Source: Nitrospira sp. CG24D
Lineage (GTDB): Bacteria; Nitrospirota; Nitrospiria; Nitrospirales; Nitrospiraceae
Length of the DNA: 64,000 nucleotides
Reading direction: 5' to 3'
Assembly (NCBI GenBank): GCA_002869855.2
Contig: NEWQ02000023.1
Coordinates: 57,186 to 121,185 of the forward strand
Shown: positions 34,627-44,606 of the stretch, piece by piece
How positions within the stretch are numbered: position 1 is the first letter of the stretch
Layout: each line of letters begins with the position of its first letter
Notes under the pieces: generated by a model
What the model was told of the DNA's origin: nothing
What the model saw: the letters and a program-made list of their open reading frames with translations, nothing else
The model's database searches: none
Translations under genes and position numbers: made by a program

Positions 34627-36302
34627 GGCTCCCTACCTTCATGCCAGAGTCTCACGCCGACATCGCCCGAACGGGGCAAGCACACCACAAATCGAGACCC
34701 CTCATGCTCTTTACTCTCAACCTTGATCCACCCGCCGTGCAAATCGACAATTCGGTGAACCGCCGCAAGGCCTAATCCTGATCCCTGTTTTTTCGTTGTA
34801 AAGAACGGAAGAAAGATGTTGTCGAGGTTTTTCTTCGAGATCCCCTCGCCGGTATCTTGAAAAGAAATCTCGATGACATCCCCTTTACGCCCGCTAACAT
34901 CAATGGATCTGCAGCCGGTTGCGATCGTCAATTCTCCGCCCTTCGGCATGGCGTCAAACGCATTCGTGGCAAGATTCCAGAACACCTGCTTCAATTGATC
35001 TTGATCAACCTGACCAACCAACACCTCACGAGACGGCTTTGTCTCAATTCGAATATTCGCTCTAGAGCGAGCTTCATGTTGTACCAGATCAAGTGTCTCA
35101 GCAAGGAGTTTGTTCAAATCATGCTCGGCCAGATTCAAAGCCGGCGGCCGTGCGTACTGCAGAAACTCCGTGATGATCGTATCCAGTCGAGTCGCCTCCC
35201 GGATTGCGATGTCCATCAGCCGCTGGCTCGTCTCATCCGCATGAAGATCCTTCCGCAACATTTGCATCGCCCCGGCCAACGCGCCGAGCGGGTTGCGAAT
35301 CTCGTGGGCCATCCCGGCCGACATTTCTCCCAGGCTGGCAAGCCACTCTTTTCGACGCATCTCCTCTTCAAGATCCCGAATCTGCGTCAAGTCTTTAAAG
35401 ACGCCGACCATCCCCGTCGTCTTCCCACGTTCTTGGAGCGGCGAGAGTGTCATCCCCAGGACTAAGCGATTCCCGTCCGCACGCGCGCACTCCACTTCGA
35501 ACCGCATATGCGCGGCCTCTTCGTCCGGCACATCCAGCGGTCGATCCGGATGCCAGTTAAACACGTCTCGCCAGGAACGTCCTTGAACTTGCGCGAGATT
35601 ATGTCCGGTAGCCTCCTGCGCGGCGGGGTTAAAGGAGGTGATTCGCCCCTCCTCATCGGCGGTAAATACGCCGCTGCTGATACTGTGAACAATATTTTCA
35701 TGAAAAGCCTGGAGGCGGCTAAGGCCCTGTTCTTTTTCCTTGAGCGAATCATCCGCACGTTGAAGCTGTTCGGTCAAAAGACCGCTCAAAAACCCCACCA
35801 CCAAAAACGCCAGACTATGCACTCCAAATGTCTGAAGCGTTTCTGGCGCACTCAGGCGTGTCCTGGGTAACCAGCCCCAGGCTTCTGTCAGCCCATACAA
35901 TTGAAGATTAGTCAGGAGGCCAAAGAGGATCACGCACAGGCTAGCGGTCAGGAGGCCGACCTTCCGTCGAGGCACCAGGCTCGCCAACGTGACTGAAATC
36001 ACATACAGCACTAGAAACGGGCTCTCGATCCCACCTGTTCTTGCTATCAAGACTGTCTCCACTAGGAAATCGATGCCGATTTGCACCCAGGCTAGTCGAA
36101 CCAACGCCTCAGAGGTGGCCACGAAGCGAAGAGCGAGGGCATATCCAATGGTGACTGCATAAGTAAACACGATCAGGCTATAGAACGTCTCGACTTGCTC
36201 TCCTCTTGTGACTTGGAAAGTGAGAGAGAGCCCGAGCAGGAGGGTCACAACGAGGACTCTCAGACCGATCAACCATTGAATTCTTGCTTTAATTTCAACC
36301 AC
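34611..36302 (-). CDS. PilS-like membrane sensor histidine kinase
   Basis: 563 residues from GTG 36302 (GGAG five bases upstream). About six hydrophobic helices occupy residues 8-178, as in PilS, followed by a short coiled coil and a PAS domain (about 200-310). HisKA has His333 in MAHEIRNPLGALAG, and HATPase has NLATNAFDAM and GSGLGLAAVHRI. Partner of the overlapping NtrC-type regulator. PilS usually senses pilin level in the membrane; that input is assumed here, since no pilin gene is in the window. Confidence 0.88.
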   Translation of the reverse strand: MVEIKARIQWLIGLRVLVVTLLLGLSLTFQVTRGEQVETFYSLIVFTYAVTIGYALALRFVATSEALVRLAWVQIGIDFLVETVLIARTGGIESPFLVLYVISVTLASLVPRRKVGLLTASLCVILFGLLTNLQLYGLTEAWGWLPRTRLSAPETLQTFGVHSLAFLVVGFLSGLLTEQLQRADDSLKEKEQGLSRLQAFHENIVHSISSGVFTADEEGRITSFNPAAQEATGHNLAQVQGRSWRDVFNWHPDRPLDVPDEEAAHMRFEVECARADGNRLVLGMTLSPLQERGKTTGMVGVFKDLTQIRDLEEEMRRKEWLASLGEMSAGMAHEIRNPLGALAGAMQMLRKDLHADETSQRLMDIAIREATRLDTIITEFLQYARPPALNLAEHDLNKLLAETLDLVQHEARSRANIRIETKPSREVLVGQVDQDQLKQVFWNLATNAFDAMPKGGELTIATGCRSIDVSGRKGDVIEISFQDTGEGISKKNLDNIFLPFFTTKKQGSGLGLAAVHRIVDLHGGWIKVESKEHEGSRFVVCLPRSGDVGVRLWHEGREPWKRS

Positions 36303-36419
36303 AGAAACTCCGAAGCCCAGGAGAGATCAACGCTCAGCGAATTTTTAGGAAAGGGGAGAGGTACCGTTCAGCATTGATTCAGATGCTGGGGAGAAATCGA
36401 TACAACAAGATGGTCAGAC

Positions 36420-36457
36420 CAACAGACATCGGCAAGCGATTTTGCCGACGTCTGTTG
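36420..36457. other. Strong inverted repeat between pilC and the sensor kinase gene
   Basis: The 16-base arms 36420-36435 and 36442-36457 (CAACAGACATCGGCAA and its complement with one mismatch) are separated by a six-base loop. Neither strand has a following T run, so intrinsic termination is not clear. It may stabilise the pilC mRNA 3' end or attenuate read-through into the kinase gene. The 191-base gap around it is otherwise empty. Confidence 0.7.
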
Positions 36458-36493
36458 AATTACCTGGTCACACCGCCCGTGCGAAAACACCTT

Positions 36494-37708
36494 TTACCCA
36501 ATCGCCGAAGCCATCGTGAAGATCGGCAGATACATAGCCACCACAATGAACCCCACCGTGACGCCGAGAAACACCATCATCATCGGCTCGAGCAACGCCG
36601 TCAGATTCGTCACCGCCGCATCGACTTCGTCCTCATAGAAATCGGCGATTTTCCCGAGCATGTTATCGAGCGCACCGGTGGATTCGCCCACGGCAATCAT
36701 GTGTGTCACCATTTTGGGGAACGCCTCGCTCTTGGCCAGCGGCTCAGAAATCGTCTTCCCTCCGCTGATGCTGACGCGGGCATCCATCAGCACATTTTCG
36801 ATGACTTTATTCCCAGCCGTTTTGGCACAAATCGACAAGGCCTCTAGCAGGGGCACGCCGCTCGTGATCAGCGTGCCCAATGTCCGCGTAAACTTGGCAA
36901 CTGACGCCTTTCGAATCAAGTCACCAAACACCGGCAATTTCAGGACAATCTTGTCGACCATTAACCTGCCTTGAGGAGTCGCGTAGTACTTATTGAACGC
37001 AATCACACCGACAACGATTACACCGAGAATAATGTACCAATTCCCTTGCGCAAAGTTACTCATGTCGATGACGAGTTGGGTCGGCCCAGGCAAGGCCATC
37101 TTCCCCCCGGACATTTCTTTAAACATTTTTTCAAAGACCGGAATGACCCAGATCATCAACACCGTGATGACAATCGCAGCAATACCGCAAATAGCCGCCG
37201 GATACACCATGGCGCTCTTAATCTGAGACTTCAGCTTCATCGCCTTTTCGATGTGTTTGGAAAGTCGCGCAAGAATCGTATCCAGCAATCCGCCGACTTC
37301 ACCGGCGTTCACCATATTGCAGTAGAGATCGTCGAAGATTTTCGGATGCCGACGCAACGCATCGGAAAAGGTCGATCCGCCTTCAACGGCCCCCTTGATT
37401 TCGCCAACGGCTTTTCGAAGCGCGGCATTTTCAGACTGTGTCGAGAGAATCTCCAAGCATTGAATCAAGGGCAAGCCCGCATTGATCATCGTCCCAAACT
37501 GGCGAGTGAACACGACAAGATCTTTTTCCGTCATTCCGTTGCCGAAGCTCAGCTTGAACCCTTCTTTTGACCCCTTCTCCTCCAGGCTCGTCACCACCAC
37601 GCTTTGCTTCCGGAGTTGGTCGACAGCCTCATCGCGGCTCTTGGCCACGAGCTCGCCCTTCTTGACCGCACCAGACTTGCTTCGTCCAACGTATGCAAAC
37701 GTAGCCAT
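36494..37708 (-). CDS. pilC: Type IV pilus inner-membrane platform protein PilC (GspF family)
   Basis: 404 residues from ATG 37708 (a 15-codon upstream extension lacks support). Starts MATFAYVGRSKSGAVKKGEL. It has two repeated GspF domains (FTRQFGTMINAGLPLIQCLE and FTRTLGTLITSGVPLLEALS) and three membrane helices (about 170-195, 220-240, 375-400). It couples the pilus ATPases to pilin assembly. The pilS/pilR-like pair follows. The other pilus genes must be elsewhere. Confidence 0.94.
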   Translation of the reverse strand: MATFAYVGRSKSGAVKKGELVAKSRDEAVDQLRKQSVVVTSLEEKGSKEGFKLSFGNGMTEKDLVVFTRQFGTMINAGLPLIQCLEILSTQSENAALRKAVGEIKGAVEGGSTFSDALRRHPKIFDDLYCNMVNAGEVGGLLDTILARLSKHIEKAMKLKSQIKSAMVYPAAICGIAAIVITVLMIWVIPVFEKMFKEMSGGKMALPGPTQLVIDMSNFAQGNWYIILGVIVVGVIAFNKYYATPQGRLMVDKIVLKLPVFGDLIRKASVAKFTRTLGTLITSGVPLLEALSICAKTAGNKVIENVLMDARVSISGGKTISEPLAKSEAFPKMVTHMIAVGESTGALDNMLGKIADFYEDEVDAAVTNLTALLEPMMMVFLGVTVGFIVVAMYLPIFTMASAIG

Positions 37709-37771
37709 AGGCGTGTAATCCTGTTGTGGCTCCCTGAGCCGGTTAGGAAACAAAGGTATATCTACGTGGTG

Positions 37772-37800
37772 AGTCTACTGGGGGGGCAAAAACCTGTCAA
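37772..37800 (-). promoter_or_regulatory. Predicted sigma70 promoter for pilC
   Basis: TTGACA (37800-37795), a 17-base spacer containing a run of seven C, then TAGACT (37777-37772). The perfect -35 and ideal spacing make it credible. It leaves a leader of about 55 bases before ATG 37708. Confidence 0.55.
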
Positions 37801-37865
37801 AACAAATGCATTATTTATGCGGTCTGAGAGCGATGGGAGAGAGGTGAACGGTCTGTCCAGGTGCG

Positions 37866-38408
37866 TCAGCCGATAGAACCGTTCAAGTAGGTTCGTCGAT
37901 ACCCTCGATACAAATAGTGCAGCCCGGAGCCTAACGTAAACGCCACCATGACCAGCAACAACGGGAACAACGCACCGATCTTCATTCCCCGCCAGATCAT
38001 GGCAATCACCAGTACGACATAGATCAGCTGGCACAATGTCGTACCTTTGCCCAACATTGTCGGCGTGATATCGATAGCAATATTCGTCACATGCGCGACC
38101 ACTGTCCCCAGCATCAAGATGAGATCCCTGCTTACCACCAGGATCACAACCCATGATGGCACCAGGTGCAGGATAGAGAGCGTGAGAAATGCCGACGTAA
38201 GCAGGAGCTTATCAGCTAGGGGATCGAGAATTTCCCCCAACTTGGTCTGCTGATTGGTCATGCGCGCGACAAGCCCATCCAATGCGTCGGTGAGACCGGC
38301 ACAGAGCAAGGCCGCCAGCGCATACCCGTACTGTCGATAGGTCATGAACCCCACGAACACAGGGATCAGGAGGATCCGCAAGATCGTCAGGCTATTAGGT
38401 ATGTTCAT
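37866..38408 (-). CDS. pgsA: CDP-diacylglycerol--glycerol-3-phosphate 3-phosphatidyltransferase
   Basis: 180 residues from ATG 38408 (MNIPNSLTILRIL); an ATG at 38429 adds seven codons. Makes phosphatidylglycerol phosphate at the inner membrane. The CDP-alcohol phosphotransferase signature is present: DALDGLVARMTNQQTKLGEILDPLADK, with all the conserved Asp residues. Four or more membrane helices. It stands alone, with pilC and its own promoter downstream. Confidence 0.93.
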   Translation of the reverse strand: MNIPNSLTILRILLIPVFVGFMTYRQYGYALAALLCAGLTDALDGLVARMTNQQTKLGEILDPLADKLLLTSAFLTLSILHLVPSWVVILVVSRDLILMLGTVVAHVTNIAIDITPTMLGKGTTLCQLIYVVLVIAMIWRGMKIGALFPLLLVMVAFTLGSGLHYLYRGYRRTYLNGSIG

Positions 38409-38555
38409 GCGGCTGCGCAGAGCCTCCATCTTCTGATAAAACGCCGACGGCCATCTTAGTGAGGGGATTTTGGGCTTGTCAACGCGGTTGCAGTGGCGCG
38501 GCCAGCCGCCTATAATCTCACTCGCAATCTCAATGCGGACCCTCGGGAGGAACTG

Positions 38556-38873
38556 ATGAGCGCATTACCCTTGATGATGAAGAAGGAAGGGCTTGTTGAG
38601 AAACATCAGCTGGAAGGCGTGGACCCAAGCGATCGCTATTTTAGTCGCGCCCTCCTGGTGAGTCGAACCGGTGTAGGCTATTCAGGGAAAATCATGTACG
38701 AGGCTCTCATCGTCCAAGGAGGGTCACACTCAACCATTGGAGCCGCCGTGCGCGAGGTAGTTGAGAAGCTTCAAGGAATGGGGTTTGTGCGAATACGTAC
38801 GAGGGCCAACTTCAGAGGCACCCGCTACCTCGCTGAAAAAGAAACCTGGATCGATTACCCCGACCCCGCCTAA
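38556..38873 (+). CDS. Small conserved-looking hypothetical protein
   Basis: 105 residues from ATG 38556, preceded by GGGAGG; 21 further codons upstream are open but unlikely. Soluble, mixed alpha/beta, without Cys and with no signal peptide. A segment GYSGKIMYEALIVQGGSHSTIGAAVREVVEKLQGMGF looks like a strand-helix unit, followed by the basic stretch RIRTRANFRGTRYLAEKETW. I do not recognise the family. The good ribosome-binding site and even composition argue that it is real. Its stop overlaps that of the convergent hydrolase by four bases. Confidence 0.7.
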   Translation: MSALPLMMKKEGLVEKHQLEGVDPSDRYFSRALLVSRTGVGYSGKIMYEALIVQGGSHSTIGAAVREVVEKLQGMGFVRIRTRANFRGTRYLAEKETWIDYPDPA

Positions 38874-40024
38874 ACACATCCTACATATTCCCGATACACC
38901 AATTCGTGGATCAGCGGTCGAAACGCTTTAATCCGCTCGTTCTTCCTGGTCGGGTGCACCCGATTGGAAAGTAATACGATCTCCAGCTCATGAAGCGGAT
39001 CGATCCACACCGACGTCCCCGTATACCCTAAATGGCCAAAAGAAACTTCGGGCAGAAATCTCCCAGCCGATGACGGAGGCGATGGAGTATCCCATCCCAA
39101 TGCCCAGCTCGCCCCCGGCACAACAGTCTGTCGACAGATAAACTCTTTGACAAGGTCAGCGTCAAGCATAGACGACCGCCGATGATAGGCCTGCAGCCAG
39201 GCCCCAGTCACCGCCAATACCGCCTCCGCCGTTCCAAAGAGCCCCGCATGCCCGGCAACACCGCCTAGAGAAGCCGCATTTTCATCGTGAACTTCGCCAC
39301 ACAATAATCGGCCCCTCCAGATATCCTGTTCCGTAGGCGCAACATCACCCCCACGACGACGAGCGCAGTGGAGAAAGTTATCTGCCCATTCTGTCGGCAC
39401 AAATCCTAACTGCGAGGCTCCTGCCAGGGAAGCGATCCGGTCACGAAAGAATTCCTGGAGTGGAACGCCGCTACATCGCTCCACGATCATTCCCAGAAGC
39501 ATAAATCCCAAGTCACTGTAGAGACTTCGCGTCCCTCGCTCATAGATCAAGGCTTCGTCCCGAATCATCTCTGCCAACGCTTCGCGCGCGCGACGGCGAT
39601 CTTCTTCCATAGCGGGAACAACCGCGTCAGGACTCAGCCGTTCGTAGTACCCTCGCCAACCAGGAAGTCCGGAACTATGCGTCAACAGATGCCAGAGCGA
39701 AGCCGTACCGATCGGGCTATCGGCCAATTCAGAGAGTATCGATTCCACCCGATCTTGAAGCTGACATCGCCCGGCTTGGATGAGCAGCGCCAAGGCCGTC
39801 ACCGTAGATAGCGGCTTCGTGAGCGAGGCCAGATCATAGACTGTCGCCGGCTGGACCGCTCGAGCGGCGTCAAGAGTCGACACGAGCCCAGCCGTAAACA
39901 CATCGGCCTGGCCGCCGCCATAGCGCACAGCCAACACGGCCCCGGGAAACACCCCGCCTGTGACGGCCTGCTCAAGTGCCGCCTGAATCAGAGGGACATT
40001 CGGCATGGTGGGTGAACGGTTCAC
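38870..40024 (-). CDS. Serine hydrolase of the beta-lactamase / penicillin-binding-protein-like family
   Basis: 384 residues from GTG 40024 (ATG 40006 also possible; neither has a good ribosome-binding site). The SxxK motif is SLTK in YDLASLTKPLSTVTAL. The Tyr motif is YSDLGFMLLG. GHLGYTGTSVWIDP near the C-terminus occupies the place of the KTG/HTG box. This is the class C-like fold of esterases, DD-peptidases and amidohydrolases. No signal peptide is evident, so it may act in the cytoplasm. The substrate is unknown. Not a resistance gene on present evidence. Confidence 0.85.
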   Translation of the reverse strand: MNRSPTMPNVPLIQAALEQAVTGGVFPGAVLAVRYGGGQADVFTAGLVSTLDAARAVQPATVYDLASLTKPLSTVTALALLIQAGRCQLQDRVESILSELADSPIGTASLWHLLTHSSGLPGWRGYYERLSPDAVVPAMEEDRRRAREALAEMIRDEALIYERGTRSLYSDLGFMLLGMIVERCSGVPLQEFFRDRIASLAGASQLGFVPTEWADNFLHCARRRGGDVAPTEQDIWRGRLLCGEVHDENAASLGGVAGHAGLFGTAEAVLAVTGAWLQAYHRRSSMLDADLVKEFICRQTVVPGASWALGWDTPSPPSSAGRFLPEVSFGHLGYTGTSVWIDPLHELEIVLLSNRVHPTRKNERIKAFRPLIHELVYREYVGCV

Positions 40025-40047
40025 GAAGATGATGAGCGCACAGTGAT

Positions 40048-40068
40048 CACGGCTTCAACGCAGCCGTG
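40048..40068. other. Hairpin downstream of divIVA
   Basis: CACGGCT and AGCCGTG pair across a seven-base loop. There is no T tract. It lies in the gap between divIVA and the hydrolase gene and may mark the end of the dcw-to-divIVA transcript. Confidence 0.35.
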
Positions 40069-40122
40069 ACATACAACGGGATAATGCATCAACACAGGAG
40101 CACCACACAATCGAAACGATGA

Positions 40123-40635
40123 TCAGCGAGTCGGGCTCGACTCTCCTTCCATCTTCTCCTCAGGAACCACCCCGCTATCCTGATAGGCTTCAGCCGACTC
40201 GACATCCAACATACGCTCAAACGTATGAAGTGTGGCTCGCATCCGCTCGACCATGAGCAACCGCTGTTTCTGCAACAGGGATAAATCCCGTTGCGTCTCA
40301 CCCAATTCCACCCGTGCCTGACGAATGACCTCGCCGGCCTTCAGCTCGGCTTCCTTGACGATCAACTCCGCATCACGGTTGGCGCTGCGCTTGACGTCGT
40401 CGGCCAGCGATTGCGCCGCCACAAGGGTATTCGACAGCGTCGTCTCGGTCCGTTTCAATTCGGACACTTGCTGTTCCGTCATAGCCAGCCGTTCCCGCAG
40501 CAGCGCATTGTCGCGATTCAACGATTCCACGGTTTGCGCCAACTCTTCGAGAAACCGGTTGACCTCCTCACGATCATAGCCACGGAGCTTCGTGCGGAAT
40601 ACCATCTGTTGAATGTCGAGCGGTGTGATCTTCAT
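40123..40635 (-). CDS. divIVA: DivIVA-domain protein
   Basis: 170 residues from ATG 40635, which has GGAGG six bases upstream. It begins MKITPLDIQQMVFRTKLRGYDREEVNRFL, the DivIVA lipid-binding N-terminal domain. A long coiled coil follows (about 30-150) with many Glu/Leu heptads and an acidic tail. It probably binds curved membrane at poles or septa and recruits partners. It ends the dcw-associated run pgeF-yggS-proC-yggT-divIVA, an order also seen in Gram-positives. Confidence 0.92.
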   Translation of the reverse strand: MKITPLDIQQMVFRTKLRGYDREEVNRFLEELAQTVESLNRDNALLRERLAMTEQQVSELKRTETTLSNTLVAAQSLADDVKRSANRDAELIVKEAELKAGEVIRQARVELGETQRDLSLLQKQRLLMVERMRATLHTFERMLDVESAEAYQDSGVVPEEKMEGESSPTR

Positions 40636-40656
40636 GACATCCCTCCAGTCCAATAC

Positions 40657-40953
40657 TTATCCAAGAGTCGTAGCCAGATGAGCTAGCGTTGGCACAAGAA
40701 ACCTTTGCAGAAAAGTCAAAATTAGAATGAGAACGATTGGCGAGATATCTATACCTAGCCTCCAGCCAATCAGTCGCCGAATTGGAGCCAACGCTGGCTC
40801 AGTGATCTTTTCCAGGAATTGCACAATCGGGTTCCAGGGATCAGGATTTACCCATGAGATAAGAGCACGAGCTATGACAATGTACGTATAGAGCTCCAGA
40901 ACGTAATAGACGGTCGAGGACAATGCACTCAGAAAGTATCCCACAACAGTCAT
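40657..40953 (-). CDS. yggT: YggT-family integral membrane protein
   Basis: 98 residues with two hydrophobic helices, one near the N-terminus and one near the C-terminus. The middle carries the family motif LISWVNPDPWNPIVQFLEKITEPALAPIRR. Function is not established; the family is linked to osmotic or division functions by neighbourhood. Its ATG overlaps the proC stop (TGATG). Confidence 0.9.
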   Translation of the reverse strand: MTVVGYFLSALSSTVYYVLELYTYIVIARALISWVNPDPWNPIVQFLEKITEPALAPIRRLIGWRLGIDISPIVLILILTFLQRFLVPTLAHLATTLG

Positions 40954-41771
40954 CAGTGTCCGAGCTCCTGAGATCGTTTCGTCGCCGCTTCGATGGCATC
41001 AATGAGCGTCGCGCGCATTCCCCCGACTTCGAGACGATGCAGACCGGCAATCGTCGTTCCGCCTGGAGACGCCACTTTGTCCTTAAGTCGAGCAGGATGC
41101 TCCCCGGTCTCAATCACCATCTTTGCCGCACCCAGAACGGTTTGTGCAGCCAGCACCTCCGCCGTCGCACGGGGTAATCCCATCTTCACACCACCATCAG
41201 CCATCGCTTCGATGGCCAGAAACACATAGGCCGGGCCGCTGCCGCTGAGTCCCGTAACTGCATCCATCAACCGCTCTTCAACCGTCACAACTTTCCCTAC
41301 CGATTCAAATATTGTGCGTGCCGTTCCGGCCTCCGACTCAGAGACACCGGGCCCGATGGCAAGAGCCGTCATCCCTTCCTGCACCATGGCAGGAGTGTTC
41401 GGCATAGCCCGCACCACTCTGGTTCCCGGCCCGCCGGATTTCGTGATGGCCTGAATCGGAATCCCGGCGGCCACAGATATCGTGAGCGCCCGCTTCAACT
41501 CTCCCGCAATGTCGTTCATGACCCCGTCGAGAATCTGCGGCTTGACGGCCAGCACGATAATCCCAGCCCACGCGGCCGCATCACGATTCGAACGGCCTAC
41601 ACGAACGCCGTGCAGGCGCTTCAGCGTATCACAACGCTCCGCAACAGGATCTGTAGCCCAAATCTGATCCGGCTCGCAGCAATGGGTCGTAACAAGCCCG
41701 GCAATCAGTGCTTCGGCCATCTGGCCGCCACCGATAAAGGCAATCTTTTCAGTCATGCGAGTCTTAGCCAT
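40953..41771 (-). CDS. proC: Pyrroline-5-carboxylate reductase
   Basis: 272 residues from ATG 41771 with GGAG six bases upstream; it overlaps the yggS end by eight bases. Last step of proline synthesis. The NADP-binding N-terminus is KIAFIGGGQMAEALIAG. VKPQILDGVM, RVVRAMPNTPAMVQEG and the C-terminal signature ETGEHPARLKDKVASPGGTTIAGLHRLE are present. It is often found in the dcw flank next to yggS. Confidence 0.96.
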   Translation of the reverse strand: MAKTRMTEKIAFIGGGQMAEALIAGLVTTHCCEPDQIWATDPVAERCDTLKRLHGVRVGRSNRDAAAWAGIIVLAVKPQILDGVMNDIAGELKRALTISVAAGIPIQAITKSGGPGTRVVRAMPNTPAMVQEGMTALAIGPGVSESEAGTARTIFESVGKVVTVEERLMDAVTGLSGSGPAYVFLAIEAMADGGVKMGLPRATAEVLAAQTVLGAAKMVIETGEHPARLKDKVASPGGTTIAGLHRLEVGGMRATLIDAIEAATKRSQELGH

Positions 41772-42474
41772 TGCGCGCTCCAAAAATCGCCGTGCCTACG
41801 CGCACAAGCGTGGCTCCCTCTTCGATCGCAACTTCAAAGTCATGTGACATGCCCATGGAATATTCCTGCATGACCACAGACGATATCCTCTGAGCAGCGA
41901 TGCGCGCCCCGAGTTCGCGAAGATCGCGAAAAAATGGACGGGCGTCTTCCGGACGTTCCGTCGGAGGCGGGATCGTCATCAGCCCTTGAATCCTGAGGTG
42001 CGGCAAGTCGCCGAGAAGACCAAGTTCTTGTGTCAACACCTGCGGCGAAAAGCCTGCCTTGCTCGCTTCCCCGGCAATGTTCACTTCCAAGAGCACCGCC
42101 TGCTTCACGCCGACATCGCCGGCTCGCCGGTTAATCTCTTGCGCCAATTCCACGGAATCGACTGAATGAATCAGCTCAAAGGTGCCGATCGCGTCACGCA
42201 CCTTCCGCCGCTGCAACTGACCGATAAAATGCCAGCGAGGAGACAGGTCCCGGAGAAGCGCAACCTTTGAAAGCGCTTCCTGCATCCGATTCTCCCCCAG
42301 GATGGCAAGCCCGACACCAAGTCCCTCTCTGATCCGCTCAGCCGGAACCGTCTTGGTCGCAGCTACAAGTCGGACGGTGTCCGGTAGTCTGCCTGCCCGT
42401 TCAGCCGCGCGACGAATGCGATCCAGAATCTGATGCACGCGTCGGGCAAGGGAAACATCTGCATCCGACTCCAT
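41764..42474 (-). CDS. yggS: YggS/PLPBP-family pyridoxal phosphate homeostasis protein
   Basis: 236 residues. A PLP-binding alanine-racemase-type barrel without racemase activity. The PLP lysine is in VAATKTVPAE. ENRMQEALSK, WHFIGQLQRRK, SVDSVELAQEIN, LEVNIAGEASKAGF and SMGMSHDFEVAIEEGATLVRVG are all typical. It buffers cellular PLP and affects amino-acid pools. No clear ribosome-binding site precedes ATG 42474; the 100-base gap to pgeF is featureless. Confidence 0.95.
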   Translation of the reverse strand: MESDADVSLARRVHQILDRIRRAAERAGRLPDTVRLVAATKTVPAERIREGLGVGLAILGENRMQEALSKVALLRDLSPRWHFIGQLQRRKVRDAIGTFELIHSVDSVELAQEINRRAGDVGVKQAVLLEVNIAGEASKAGFSPQVLTQELGLLGDLPHLRIQGLMTIPPPTERPEDARPFFRDLRELGARIAAQRISSVVMQEYSMGMSHDFEVAIEEGATLVRVGTAIFGARNG

Positions 42475-42577
42475 AAATGGCTACACAGGCAAAGGTCCAT
42501 AACTCGTACTATCGCAGTCGCTGGCGATATTCTAACGGAAGCCCGGGGGAATTGGCAGGGGTTCTCGCTCACACCCC

Positions 42578-43312
42578 TTATTGGGTCGCCGACAGGCCAA
42601 TGGCGCTCACCATCGTCCCAATCACCTTGCCTTCTCGACGATAGGAGAAAAAGAGGTCTTCATGACAAATCGTACACACGTTCACGCTCGTGACCTGCCC
42701 CCCGTCAATCCCGCAATCCTGCACCTGCCGCCTGATCAATGCCTTTAAATCGAGGCGCGCTTTGCCCTCGCGATGATCACGCAAGACCGCCTCCCACCAA
42801 GCAAATCGGTTGCGGACTTCATCCAGTACCGGTTCATCCACTTCATAGCAGCAGACCCCGGCTGAAGGGCCGATACTGACGTGCAACTGGCCGAGCTCTG
42901 CCCCAAAACGCGTCTGCATGAGCATCAGGGTCTTGGGCACAATGCCGGCCACAGCCCCGCGCCACCCGGCATGAATCGCGGCCACCACCCGCCGGCGAGC
43001 ATCGTGCACCAACACCGGGACACAATCAGCGGTGCGCACCGCCACCATCGTCCCCGGCTGATCCGTCACGAGCGCGTCCCACCCACCGTCAAACCTGTCG
43101 CTATCGGTCAACGGACGATCGACGACGAGGGCCTCCGTCCCATGCACTTGTTTGACCGACAAGATCCAGGGAGCAAGAACACCGGGTGCTCGTATCGGAG
43201 CACCGGTCCCCAAGCGCAGCTGTTCGGCATGCGCCTTTGTGCCAAAGAAGTGCCGGACACCGCTTCTCGCAGAAGCAAACGCCGGCACCGTTATCACCGA
43301 TGCTCGTCCCAT
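42578..43312 (-). CDS. pgeF: Multicopper-like peptidoglycan editing factor (YfiH/PgeF, laccase domain)
   Basis: About 244 residues from ATG 43312 (ATG 43321 is also possible; both follow GAGGGG). Zinc/copper-type motifs: VKQVHGTEALVV, TADCVPVLVHDA, HAGWRGAVAGI and SIGPSAGVCCYEVDEPV. In Escherichia coli PgeF removes wrongly incorporated L-Ser from UDP-MurNAc peptides; purine-nucleoside activity is known for relatives. It directly follows ftsZ, which fits a cell-wall quality-control role. Confidence 0.92.
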   Translation of the reverse strand: MGRASVITVPAFASARSGVRHFFGTKAHAEQLRLGTGAPIRAPGVLAPWILSVKQVHGTEALVVDRPLTDSDRFDGGWDALVTDQPGTMVAVRTADCVPVLVHDARRRVVAAIHAGWRGAVAGIVPKTLMLMQTRFGAELGQLHVSIGPSAGVCCYEVDEPVLDEVRNRFAWWEAVLRDHREGKARLDLKALIRRQVQDCGIDGGQVTSVNVCTICHEDLFFSYRREGKVIGTMVSAIGLSATQ

Positions 43313-43350
43313 TCGTCTCATCCCCTCGCGACCGAGAGTGGCTCTCGTGC

Positions 43351-44553
<1,203 letters not shown>

Positions 44554-44606
44554 TGCGGCACCTCCTCACCTGTGATCGCCGAGCGGCACCATGCCGCGCG
44601 CGAAAG

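Noticed and set aside
38870..40024. Antibiotic-resistance beta-lactamase
   Set aside because: SxxK is present but there is no clear signal peptide and the Tyr motif is YSD; this broad serine-hydrolase family mostly has other substrates.
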